Below are positions 1-6,179 of a stretch of 31,177 nt of DNA, piece after piece. Made by a program: the position numbers and the translations under genes. How positions within the stretch are numbered: position 1 is the stretch's first letter; each line of letters starts with the position of its first letter. The notes under the pieces were generated by a model. It worked only from the letters and a program-made list of their open reading frames with translations, was not told the origin of the DNA and made no database searches. This stretch comes from an uncultured Ruminococcus sp. (GTDB lineage Bacteria; Bacillota; Clostridia; Oscillospirales; Ruminococcaceae), in NCBI GenBank assembly GCA_900553675.1, contig USEH01000003.1, positions 1-31,177 of the forward strand. The letters run 5' to 3'.

Positions 1-156
1 GCCTGCCGCAACCTGATTTGCAATTTTAACGTCGAGCGGGTTGCCAGCCTCGATGGTTGCATGAAGCTCCTCATAGACCTCGGGGTCGAGCATCTCCTTC
101 ATCACATGGTCGTTAAAGACCTCGCTGCCGAAAACTTCTGAAATGTTATTGGACAT
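1..156 (-). CDS. glnN: Type III glutamine synthetase, N-terminal fragment
   Basis: Glutamine synthetase joins ammonia to glutamate using ATP, in the cytoplasm; type III (GlnN) is the long dodecameric form common in Bacteroidetes and Clostridia. Only the first 52 residues are in the window; the gene runs off the left edge. The visible protein begins MSNNISEVFGSEVFND and continues with HVMKEML, EVYEEL and TIEAGNPLDV, which matches the N-terminus I know for GlnN (FGS-VFND-VM and an E-G-PLD stretch before the catalytic domains). I chose the ATG at 154-156; an AGGAGG lies at 169-174, a rather wide 12-nt gap. The nearer ATG at 162-164 is in another frame that closes quickly. A promoter and a leader hairpin lie upstream. 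The family assignment rests on recognition of a short stretch only. Confidence 0.8.
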   Translation of the reverse strand, partial: MSNNISEVFGSEVFNDHVMKEMLDPEVYEELHATIEAGNPLDVKIANQVAAG

Positions 157-190
157 GGATTCATTAATCCTCCTGAAAATGTTTAGCCGT

Positions 191-259
191 CCCCAATCGG
201 GGCGCAGTTTAATTCGCACAATACATAGATAGTATAAGATATTTCGGCGGATTTGTCAA
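191..259 (-). promoter_or_regulatory. glnN promoter and leader hairpin
   Basis: On the minus strand there is TTGACA (254-259), a 17-nt spacer and TATACT (231-236), a near-consensus sigma-A promoter about 75 nt upstream of the glnN start. The leader carries a small hairpin, CCCC-aatc-GGGG (about 191-202). No known nitrogen-responsive operator was recognised. Confidence 0.65.
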
Positions 260-321
260 TTATTATTTTTCGGGTTGTATCTTTTGCGAAGGGGTGGGCG
301 CGCTCACGTACTTTGGCTGGT

Positions 322-430
322 GGCGGAGGTCGATGCGCCGCAGGCGCATTAGCGGAGCATTAGTCGCAGGAACCAAGCGGTTTCTGCGGCTAATGCTCCG
401 TTCAGGACGCAAAGCGTCCCGACCTCCGCC
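322..430. repeat. Nested inverted repeat, cloverleaf-like
   Basis: A perfect 10-bp outer stem (GGCGGAGGTC 322-331 with GACCTCCGCC 421-430) encloses three further hairpins: ATGCGCC/GGCGCAT (333-339 with 343-349), a roughly 20-bp arm CGGAGCATTAG-CGCAG with its complement (353-372 with 381-400), and GGACGC/GCGTCC (405-410 with 414-419). The closed outer stem with three arms resembles a four-way junction. It sits between divergent glnN and cotJA. It could be a REP/MITE-type dispersed repeat or a structured RNA. No convincing protein is coded here. Confidence 0.8.
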
Positions 431-577
431 CCGCGCTGAGTGGGGACTCCCGACAAACTGCGATATATAAGCTATCCCAGAGCGCGCCCGGGGAAGACCG
501 CGCAAACCATCCTCCCAAACAGCTATAAAGCTGCGACAAGCATAATCAGCCGCCTGTAACCTCCAGTCTCGCCCAAG

Positions 578-585
578 CATACAAT
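578..585 (+). promoter_or_regulatory. Sigma-E-like -10 box of the cotJ operon
   Basis: CATACAAT matches the -10 consensus of the mother-cell sporulation sigma factor E (CATAyAaT) and lies 47 nt upstream of the cotJA start. The -35 region is weak. In Bacillus subtilis cotJABC is sigma-E controlled, which fits; the assignment here is by inspection. Confidence 0.5.
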
Positions 586-632
586 GTAAAAGCAGGCGCA
601 AGTCTGCAATAAACATTATTATGGAGATAACC

Positions 633-875
633 ATGAACATCAACGATATAGTTTTCAGCAGCCGTACCGGTATGCAGCCGGCTCCGGCTCCAACTTCGGA
701 CTCGCCCGCTCTATGCTGCGAGCAGCCCGGAACGGAGTTTCCCAAGGAAACCCCGATTGCGATGCTCTACGTTCCGTTCCAGCAGTGGCGAAAGGTATAT
801 GAGCCAATGGTGGGTCTGGATAGAGGAACGGTTTTTGAAGAGCTTGACAAGCCCTTTATCGGGGAGAGAATGTAA
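633..875 (+). CDS. cotJA: Spore coat associated protein CotJA
   Basis: This is a small protein (80 aa from the start chosen) of the CotJA family, part of the inner spore coat in Bacillaceae and Clostridia; its biochemical role is not established. The C-terminal half carries the family signature: IAMLYVPFQQWRKVYEP followed by GT-FEELDKPF. The N-terminal half is Pro/Ser-rich and variable, as usual for the family. I chose the ATG at 633 because GGAG lies 6-9 nt upstream; the ATG at 621 would place that site inside the gene. The stop overlaps the start of cotJB by one base (TAATG), which points to translational coupling. A sigma-E-like -10 box upstream suggests expression in the mother cell during sporulation. 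Confidence 0.88.
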   Translation: MNINDIVFSSRTGMQPAPAPTSDSPALCCEQPGTEFPKETPIAMLYVPFQQWRKVYEPMVGLDRGTVFEELDKPFIGERM

Positions 876-1138
876 TGCAGAATCGCGAAAAGCTCTTAAA
901 GAGCGTTCAGCAATACTCCTTCGCGGTGCTTGAAGCGGCGCTATTTCTGGACACCCACCCGGATTGTGCAGACGCTTTGGCATACTACAACAAATACAAA
1001 AAGCTCTGGCAGGAAGCAAAGGCGGAATACGAATCCAAATACGGTCCGCTTACAATCGCTTCCGACGCAAACAACAGCCGCTGGCAGTGGTCGCAGGGAC
1101 CTTGGCCGTGGGAGCTTGCAGCTAATGAGGGGGCGTAA
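875..1138 (+). CDS. cotJB: Spore coat protein CotJB
   Basis: This 87-residue protein belongs to the CotJB family, needed with CotJA and CotJC for this layer of the spore coat. Family marks are LFLDTHPDCADAL (residues 23-35), Y-N-Y-KL, YESKYGPL (near 53-60) and the tryptophan-rich end WQWSQGPWPWE. The length is normal. It starts on the last base of the cotJA stop codon and ends two bases before the cotJC start, so the three genes are almost certainly one transcript. Cysteine and aromatic content is typical of coat proteins. I see nothing unusual in it. Confidence 0.9.
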   Translation: MQNREKLLKSVQQYSFAVLEAALFLDTHPDCADALAYYNKYKKLWQEAKAEYESKYGPLTIASDANNSRWQWSQGPWPWELAANEGA

Positions 1139-1140
1139 TT

Positions 1141-1737
1141 ATGTGGCAATATGAAAAGAAATTACAGTATCCGGTAAAAATAAAGACCCCGAACCCCGCC
1201 GCCGCAAAGGTCATAATATCGCAGTTCGGAGGTCCCGACGGCGAGCTTGGCGCGGCTATGAGATATCTTTCTCAGAGATACGTTGCCCCATGCCCCGAGG
1301 TCAAGGCGATTTTAAACGACATCGGCACCGAGGAGCTGGGTCACATGGAGATGGTCTGCGCGGTGGTATACCAGCTCACCAAAAACCTTACTCCCAAGGA
1401 GATAAAGGCTTCGGGCTTCGACACCTACTTTGTGGATCACACCACCGGACTTTATCCGATAGCGGCGTCGGGAACGCCGTTCTCTGCCGAGGTGTTCCAG
1501 TCCACCGGCGACCCGATTGCGGATCTCACCGAGGATCTGGCGGCGGAGCAGAAAGCCAGACTGACCTACGACAACATTCTGCGCTTGGTTGACGACCCCG
1601 ATGTGCGCGACGTTATAAAGTTCCTGCGCGCAAGAGAGATTGTGCATTTTCAGAGGTTTGGCGAAGCCCTTCGCTTAGTCACCGATCAGCTCAATGCCAA
1701 GAACTTCTATGCATTTAATCCCAGCTTCGACAAATAA
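1141..1737 (+). CDS. cotJC: CotJC, manganese-catalase-type coat protein
   Basis: CotJC (198 aa here) belongs to the ferritin-like manganese catalase superfamily. Homologues can bind a dimanganese centre and may remove hydrogen peroxide at the spore surface. The N-terminal WQYEKKLQYPV and the metal-ligand-bearing helices can be seen: IGTEELGHMEM (near 59-69) supplies the E-x-x-H pattern, and a second pair lies in the segment DLAAEQKARLTYD and in the later REIVHFQRFGEAL. The length matches the family. It is third in the cotJ operon and ends 10 nt before a strong intrinsic terminator. In the ancestral layout that terminator was probably shared with the convergent pilus operon now 2.7 kb away. 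Confidence 0.93.
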   Translation: MWQYEKKLQYPVKIKTPNPAAAKVIISQFGGPDGELGAAMRYLSQRYVAPCPEVKAILNDIGTEELGHMEMVCAVVYQLTKNLTPKEIKASGFDTYFVDHTTGLYPIAASGTPFSAEVFQSTGDPIADLTEDLAAEQKARLTYDNILRLVDDPDVRDVIKFLRAREIVHFQRFGEALRLVTDQLNAKNFYAFNPSFDK

Positions 1738-1740
1738 AAT

Positions 1741-1780
1741 TAACTGCGGCTCAGATTTGTGAGTCGCAGTTTTTTCTTTA
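1741..1780 (+). terminator. cotJ operon terminator (left copy of duplicated terminator)
   Basis: The stem AACTGCGGCTCA / TGAGTCGCAGTT (one mismatch) with a 6-nt loop is followed by a T-rich tract. It is a strong rho-independent terminator for cotJC. The same hairpin recurs at 4451-4490. Confidence 0.85.
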
Positions 1781-1788
1781 TTCCTTGG

Positions 1789-1832
1789 CTATTCCACCCT
1801 GTCGCAGGAGACGGTTAGTCTTGCAGAGCCGC
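1789..1832 (-). pseudogene. Remnant of a sortase 3' end
   Basis: Read on the minus strand, this stretch codes for GSARLTVSCDRVE and a stop. That is almost identical to the last residues of the sortase at 4503-5147 (GSARLTVRCDKVE). Together with the terminator it forms a 92-nt imperfect direct copy of 4451-4546. The similarity ends abruptly at 1832, so this is a fragment and not a gene. It marks the left boundary of an accessory islet. Confidence 0.8.
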
Positions 1833-2073
1833 TTGTAGGGCTTTATCATTATATTTCATGGTTAAGCAGTTCCATTATCCCTGAACGTGTGTATTTTGGG
1901 GAAAAGCAGCTTATCAGCTGCGGCAGGGTGACTTTTACGTTCTGCTCATCCTTAATCTCCGCCAAATTTACAGAATAAGCCCGACCAGTGCTGTTAATTT
2001 GCTTAGCTATATGATTAACCGATACACTCATCCTGAACAAAAGGGACATGGGCTTGGAAAGTCATTTGAGAAA

Positions 2074-2655
2074 TTACCGGATAGCCATGATTTGTTCCGT
2101 CAGTGCCTTATATCTTGGATTCTGCTGAAGGGACTCAAAAACATCACCGCAAATAAAGCGCTGCAGTCTGCCCTTCAGGTCGCCATACTCCGCATTGCCG
2201 TCATGTCCATAACCAAATGAATAATCGCGCAGAAGCGGAACATTGAGATATCTCTTTTTGTTAAAGCTTTCTGCCTGTGCGAGGATAAATTTAACTCCTT
2301 CCTCAAGCAGGTCGATTGCCTCTTCCACGTGCCCCAATCGGGTAAGACATTCAGCAGGAAAACGGTACATAGGATAATAATCATAAATAAACGGCGGTCT
2401 GTATTTTTCTTCCGTGTACGTTGCGTCTACCATGTTCCGAAGGAATGTGTAGCAATACAGCGCATCATCAAGCCTACCCTTGCACATATACAGATTTGCA
2501 AGCGGCACGACCTGAGAAATGTCGGGCATACTTGTGTCATTCTCCCATTTTGAAACAGCCTGCGCAGAAATATTCAGCTGCTCGGCGAGCTCCTCTTGCG
2601 TAAGGTTTCGTTCTTTTCGCAGACGCTTAATAATCTGCCCCATATTTTCTTTCAT
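2074..2655 (-). CDS. Xre-type HTH regulator with shortened TPR region
   Basis: A 193-aa transcriptional regulator. Residues 5-60 form a classic Xre/Cro helix-turn-helix (LRKERNLTQEELAEQLN, then SAQAVSKWEND-MPDISQVVPLAN). The rest resembles the C-terminal end of a longer Firmicutes family in which the HTH is followed by a TPR-like helical region, to about 370-400 aa in all. Here the HTH runs directly from PLANLY into KGRLDDALYCYTFLR, so roughly 150-200 residues of linker and TPR appear to be missing in frame. I chose ATG 2653-2655 because AGGA lies 5 nt upstream; the longer frame would start inside the promoter. A promoter is visible upstream. The protein may still bind DNA, but its sensing part is probably damaged. 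Its target is unknown. Confidence 0.75.
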   Translation of the reverse strand: MKENMGQIIKRLRKERNLTQEELAEQLNISAQAVSKWENDTSMPDISQVVPLANLYMCKGRLDDALYCYTFLRNMVDATYTEEKYRPPFIYDYYPMYRFPAECLTRLGHVEEAIDLLEEGVKFILAQAESFNKKRYLNVPLLRDYSFGYGHDGNAEYGDLKGRLQRFICGDVFESLQQNPRYKALTEQIMAIR

Positions 2656-2694
2656 AAAAATCCTACAAAGAATTATTCCGGTACCGTTGTTCAC

Positions 2695-2723
2695 ATTATA
2701 GCAGGTTTTTAAAAGTGCGTGAA
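2695..2723 (-). promoter_or_regulatory. Promoter of the shortened Xre regulator
   Basis: On the minus strand there is TTCACG (2718-2723), 17 nt, then a perfect TATAAT (2695-2700). The -35 is a 4/6 match. The expected start of transcription is about 30 nt before the ATG. Confidence 0.5.
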
Positions 2724-2783
2724 GAGATTTGAAAGAAAGTTTTTTTAAACTGACAGTTGAGTTTTGGATTTTTGATAACCGTT

Positions 2784-2824
2784 GGCGGTCTGAAATGAAT
2801 CAGACCGCCGATGTATCATACATC
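2784..2824. terminator. Tandem hairpins after the SDR gene
   Basis: A perfect 10-bp inverted repeat GGCGGTCTGA / TCAGACCGCC with a 6-nt loop (2784-2809) is directly followed by GATGTA-tca-TACATC (2810-2824). They lie 30-70 nt beyond the SDR stop codon. Neither is followed by a T-run on the minus strand, so these may act in mRNA processing or as a factor-assisted terminator. Confidence 0.45.
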
Positions 2825-2855
2825 AGCGGTCTGCATTATGTTACATTCTATCCCC

Positions 2856-3653
2856 TTATCTTGCATACAGCATTCCCACAATCCAATTTCGCAAACGGCA
2901 AGGCAGGAATTTGCAAAGCGCACTCAGGCACTTGTAGCCGAAGCCTACCGTATAGATCGGCTTGACATTTTTCTTCAGGGCGAGCTTTGCTATGTACGCA
3001 CCGGCAGCTTGAGGTGACATGCCGTTTTGCTCGTCCTTTTCCATGCCTGCAACGCTTCGGGAGATTCTGCCGCAGTAAATATCATCTCCGGCGATATTCT
3101 TCTTGCGCGCCGCCGTAAAGCCGGTGCGAATGTCTCCCGGCTGGGCACAGGTAACTGTAATGCCAAAGGGCTTCACTTCATTTGCCAGAGCACAGGTATA
3201 TGACTCAATGGCTGCCTTGGATGCAGAATAGTAGGTCTGAAACGGAATATGTGCCACTGCCGCAACAGAGCTGATATTGACGATCCTGCCGCCGCCACCA
3301 AGTCGCATATAGGGCAGCACAGCCTTATTCACATTCACCATGCCGAAAAAGTTTACGTCAAACTGACGCTTGGCGTCCGAAAGCTCTGTAAGCTCTACCG
3401 CTCCGGAGATTCCGAAGCCCGCACAGTTTACAAGAATATGGATGTTTTTCTGCTCCGCGATTATCTGCCCGATCGAGCTTGCGACTGCCGCCTCATCCGT
3501 TACGTCCACACTAATATGCCGGATTCCGTTATCGGAAAATTCCCTGCGGCTGAGTTCGTAAACGGTACAGCCCAAATCCCGAAGTGCCTCGGCAGTACAC
3601 AAACCTATTCCGGAGCTTCCTCCGGTTACAACTGCCACTTTATTTGTCATCAT
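2856..3653 (-). CDS. SDR family NAD(P)-dependent oxidoreductase
   Basis: A 265-aa classical short-chain dehydrogenase/reductase. These cytoplasmic enzymes reduce or oxidise a carbonyl/alcohol with NAD(P)(H); the substrate cannot be told from sequence. Visible marks are the cofactor loop TGGSSGIG (10-17), the NCAG motif (76-79), an Asn in FDVNFFG (101), the catalytic Ser in NISSV (128 or 129) and the catalytic pair Y142-x-x-x-K146 in YYSASK. All catalytic residues are present and the length is normal. SRREF after the second strand suggests NADP(H) preference through Arg, which is an inference. The gene stands alone inside the left accessory islet with its own promoter. The start is one of two adjacent ATGs (3653 or 3650) behind AGGGA. 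Confidence 0.88.
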   Translation of the reverse strand: MMTNKVAVVTGGSSGIGLCTAEALRDLGCTVYELSRREFSDNGIRHISVDVTDEAAVASSIGQIIAEQKNIHILVNCAGFGISGAVELTELSDAKRQFDVNFFGMVNVNKAVLPYMRLGGGGRIVNISSVAAVAHIPFQTYYSASKAAIESYTCALANEVKPFGITVTCAQPGDIRTGFTAARKKNIAGDDIYCGRISRSVAGMEKDEQNGMSPQAAGAYIAKLALKKNVKPIYTVGFGYKCLSALCKFLPCRLRNWIVGMLYAR

Positions 3654-3728
3654 TCATCATCCCTTTTTCGATATAAGACCGGTGCTATATATGAAAACCA
3701 GTCTTGCATATCAAAATCTTTGAAAATA

Positions 3729-3758
3729 AGTATAACATAAAGTGTGTGTTTAAGTCAA
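3729..3758 (-). promoter_or_regulatory. Promoter of the SDR gene
   Basis: On the minus strand there is TTGACT (3753-3758), 18 nt, then TATACT (3729-3734), about 75 nt upstream of the SDR start. It is a near-consensus sigma-A promoter. Confidence 0.6.
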
Positions 3759-3849
3759 TGATAAATAGTAAAAGGGAAAATGTATAATTATAGGAGGCTG
3801 TCAGAACAGAGCCTGCTGTCGGAAACCAAGTTGAATGTATAAACCAATC

Positions 3850-3878
3850 TTGAAATAAAAGAAAATCTGTGATATAAT
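3850..3878 (+). promoter_or_regulatory. Promoter of the DUF3791 pair
   Basis: TTGAAA (3850-3855), 17 nt, then TATAAT (3873-3878), followed by AAGGAGG at 3890-3896 and the ATG at 3903. It is a strong sigma-A promoter with a very short leader. Confidence 0.75.
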
Positions 3879-3902
3879 AATATAAAACAAAAGGAGGCTG
3901 CT

Positions 3903-4136
3903 ATGAATATCGAAGCTTTGACAAACGACAATCTTGAATTTGCAATATTCTGCATCGAAAACGTTGCCATAAGGCTCGGCGTCGGTGCGGAAAAGGTCTT
4001 TGTTGCCCTGACCGAAAAAAGCGATATTCTTGACATTTATATTCTCCCGTGCTACGATGTTCTGCACACCCAAGGCAAGGATTATATTGTCGATGACATT
4101 CTTGATGTGATGGCTCAGAGAGGGGTGGAGGTATGA
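3903..4136 (+). CDS. DUF3791 family protein
   Basis: A 77-aa protein that I recognise as DUF3791. It has an N-terminal EFAIFCIENVA, a central EKVFVALTEKSDILD and the conserved C-terminal CYDVLHTQGKDYIVDDILDVM. The function is not established. In Clostridia these small proteins are often encoded beside DUF3990 genes (a proposed ADP-ribosyltransferase-like fold), which suggests a toxin-antitoxin or effector-partner role, but no DUF3990 gene is present here. The protein is acidic and has no signal peptide. The SD AGGAGG is ideal. Its stop overlaps the next start (ATGA), so the two genes are translationally coupled. Confidence 0.75.
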   Translation: MNIEALTNDNLEFAIFCIENVAIRLGVGAEKVFVALTEKSDILDIYILPCYDVLHTQGKDYIVDDILDVMAQRGVEV

Positions 4137-4347
4137 CAGCCAACCCTATTCTTCTTCAAAAAAAATATGCGAGGGTGGTTGCCTGCCTCGCTCAAAAGGA
4201 AAATATCTCTTTATCCGAAGCTCTTAAGCAGTTCTATTCCTCGTTCACATACACACTTGTGCGTGACGGCATTTCGGATATGCATTGCAGAGCGATGATT
4301 ATATCGCTACTGAGATTGCGGAGGAATTAAGCGGCTCGAGGTCTTAA
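4133..4347 (+). pseudogene. Small DUF3791-associated protein, frameshifted near its end
   Basis: The frame from 4133 reads MTANPILLQKKYARVVACLA...SDMHCRAMIISLLRLRRN and stops at 4330. The family ending I expect after SDMHC is S-D-D-Y-[IL]-A-[TE]-E-[IL]. Exactly that (SDDYIATEIAEELSGSRS, then TAA at 4345-4347) is coded in another frame from 4291. One base is therefore missing near 4288-4291. The truncated 65-aa product has its conserved tail replaced. The first 52 residues look intact: an N-terminal KKYARVV helix and LSEALKQFYSS. The function is unknown; homologues occur next to DUF3791. It could be a real mutation, a frameshifting site or a sequence error. Confidence 0.72.
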
Positions 4348-4450
4348 AGCCCTGCCTACAACGGCGTTTTTTGGAATATACTCAGCAGGTTGATAAAACG
4401 GTATTATCACTTGAAATCGGTACTTGTCCCGGTAAAAATACTGAAAAATG

Positions 4451-4490
4451 TAACTGCGGCTCAGCTGTGTGAGTCGCAGTTTTGTTTTTC
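4451..4490. terminator. Pilus operon / DUF3791 terminator (right copy)
   Basis: The stem AACTGCGGCTCA / TGAGTCGCAGTT with a 6-nt loop is followed on the plus strand by TTTTGTTTTTC, and on the minus strand by a shorter T-rich stretch. It can serve the DUF3791 pair from the left and the pilus operon from the right. It is the second copy of the terminator at 1741-1780. Confidence 0.75.
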
Positions 4491-4502
4491 ATTATTCTGT
4501 GG

Positions 4503-5147
4503 CTATTCCACCTTGTCGCAGCGGACGGTTAGTCTTGCAGAGCCGCCGAGGGTGCAGGTGAACAGGGTAAGGTCGTAGTCGGTGGAGGTCATATCCTCGA
4601 TGGCGGTGGGCTGCAAAGTCTCTGTCTCGATGACCTCGTAGCGGAACTCATTGCCGTCCATGTCAGTCAAAATTACCATATCACCCGGATTCAGGCTTTT
4701 CAGGCTGCCGAAATGCGATTTGTAATTATGCGCGGCTATTACAAGATTGTTAAGATACGCCGTTCCGGAATAGCGGCAGGGGGCAAGCTTTAAATTCGGA
4801 TAGCTCCAGTCGCTGATAACTGGCAGGTCGAGGTTCAGCACGGGGATTTCAAGCTTGGCTATATAATCCACGCCGTCAACCTGCTGCTTGGGCATTGACA
4901 TATTCGGGTTGAGCTTATAGTCGGGGATCTCAATTTCAGTCGGCAGGGCTTCGGAGTCTGGGGCGGCGGGAGCAGCATTATCCGGAGGTTCGGGGATAAA
5001 CTCCTCCAAAAGGCTTACCGCGTTATTTGCCGAGGTCTGGGCGCGGTGCTCGTCGTACATATTATAGCCCGAAAGGAAGATCGCCGAAAAAATCAGCAGC
5101 GAACCAATCGCTATAGGGATAATTCCCTTTTTTCCTGATGCGGACAT
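4503..5147 (-). CDS. Sortase, last gene of the pilus operon
   Basis: A 214-aa membrane-anchored cysteine transpeptidase. It cleaves an LPXTG-type signal and links the protein to peptidoglycan or to another pilin. An N-terminal transmembrane segment lies at about 8-27, a Pro/Glu/Ala-rich linker at 48-75 and the catalytic domain from about 95. The catalytic His is H140 (VIAAHNY), the Cys is C198 in TLFTC, and the Arg is R205 (GSARL). TLxTC resembles class D-like sortases, and there is no C-terminal membrane helix as in class C. It most likely anchors the pilus base or the accessory pilin to the wall, which is inferred from position. The ATG overlaps the region of the upstream stop (GTCATG after TTGA), so it is coupled. 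Its 3' end is duplicated at 1789-1832. Confidence 0.9.
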   Translation of the reverse strand: MSASGKKGIIPIAIGSLLIFSAIFLSGYNMYDEHRAQTSANNAVSLLEEFIPEPPDNAAPAAPDSEALPTEIEIPDYKLNPNMSMPKQQVDGVDYIAKLEIPVLNLDLPVISDWSYPNLKLAPCRYSGTAYLNNLVIAAHNYKSHFGSLKSLNPGDMVILTDMDGNEFRYEVIETETLQPTAIEDMTSTDYDLTLFTCTLGGSARLTVRCDKVE

Positions 5148-5150
5148 GAC

Positions 5151-6179
5151 TCAACCTCTGCGGCGAAGCATACCTATGGCGATGAAGAGCAGTCCCCCAC
5201 AGGATAATACGGGTACAGGCCACCAAAGCTGTCCGGTCTGCGGAAGAATAGGCTCATCAGGGGTGGGTTCATCAGGTTCGTCGGGAGTTGGCTCCTCCGG
5301 CGGGATTTCTAATTCCTCGGGGTCGTCGGACTCGGTCGGCGGATCGTCGGGGAGATCGGTGATATAGGTATTTGTGACTGCAAATGTGATACCCTCGCGG
5401 TAGATTCTTACCGAATAATCGGGGAGAAACTCCTCAACAACCGTCCAGCTATAGCTGCTGTCGAGCATACTCCATGAATAGCGCCAGTTGTTGGCATCGC
5501 TAAGGGTGACAGTGTCCCAGACTATACCATCTCTTAAAAGCTGAACCGTTACCGAGTGGGGGCGCTGATGCTCATGTTCCAAATCGTTCCATACCTTAAG
5601 CACCTTGCGGTCGACATAATTAAAGGATGGCGTAGGCGGAACAGGGGTTGAATTGAACTTGGGGTCGACCGTTTGGGAATATACCCATTCGCCCGACTGT
5701 GTGTTGGGCAGCATTACTATAAACGGCGACGGCTCGTAAACAGTATTATTCTGGGTGTGACGAGCGCCGAGGACAAGGTAAAGTCCGGTTCCGAGCTTAG
5801 CTTCTCCGGTCGGGAAGGACAGGATTCCCTGCGAATCGGTTACGCCCTTATCGGTGGGGGTGATTGAATCGCGGAGGACATATCCCTCTAAGGTGGAGGC
5901 AAGTGTGCGCCATGCTTCATCGTCCTTGCCCTTGATATCAACATTAAAGCCGGAGAAATCGGGGGTTGTGGTAAATCCGCCATAGGCATCAACTTCGGCT
6001 ATCTTATATATCGAGAATGAAGCGCCCGAAATGGAGGTTTCGCCGTCGGCATAGTTAATAGTCAACGCACAGTCGCGCGCGGTATCTATAACGCCGGACG
6101 CACTCAGAGTGGACGGCAGAAGAAGAAAAGCTATGCACAAGGCTAAAAGCGAGACGGTGAATCTCTTAAAATTCTTCAT
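5151..6179 (-). CDS. LPQTG-anchored accessory (basal) pilin, SpaA/Cna-B type
   Basis: A 342-aa surface protein with a signal peptide (residues 1-27, MKNFKRFTVSLLALC... to a cut near SAS). A pilin-like domain at about 35-180 contains GASFSIYKIAEV and GLYLVLG, the Cna-B/SpaA pattern where Lys-Asn isopeptide bonds form. A second Cna-B-type domain at about 190-270 has KVLKVWND...W-V-E. A stalk rich in Pro, Asp, Glu and Thr (about 272-310) leads to the sorting signal LPQTG (312-316), a hydrophobic helix and RRRG. It lies between two sortases, the usual place for an anchor or minor pilin. GGAGG sits 8 nt before the ATG, and the start overlaps the end of the class C sortase by 14 nt. Confidence 0.88.
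   Translation of the reverse strand: MKNFKRFTVSLLALCIAFLLLPSTLSASGVIDTARDCALTINYADGETSISGASFSIYKIAEVDAYGGFTTTPDFSGFNVDIKGKDDEAWRTLASTLEGYVLRDSITPTDKGVTDSQGILSFPTGEAKLGTGLYLVLGARHTQNNTVYEPSPFIVMLPNTQSGEWVYSQTVDPKFNSTPVPPTPSFNYVDRKVLKVWNDLEHEHQRPHSVTVQLLRDGIVWDTVTLSDANNWRYSWSMLDSSYSWTVVEEFLPDYSVRIYREGITFAVTNTYITDLPDDPPTESDDPEELEIPPEEPTPDEPDEPTPDEPILPQTGQLWWPVPVLSCGGLLFIAIGMLRRRG

Noticed and set aside
621..635. Earlier ATG (621) for cotJA
   Set aside because: The ribosome site GGAG lies between 621 and 633, so it serves the ATG at 633.
263..745. A 160-codon minus frame over the glnN-cotJ gap
   Set aside because: It crosses the nested inverted repeat and the cotJA start, has no SD and is low-complexity basic sequence; treated as a chance frame.
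1849..2049. A 66-codon minus frame in the islet
   Set aside because: No SD, no recognisable family, and the composition is not protein-like.
5146..5367. Ser/Gly-rich plus frame opposite the accessory pilin
   Set aside because: It is the mirror of the Pro/Glu/Thr stalk codons on the minus strand.
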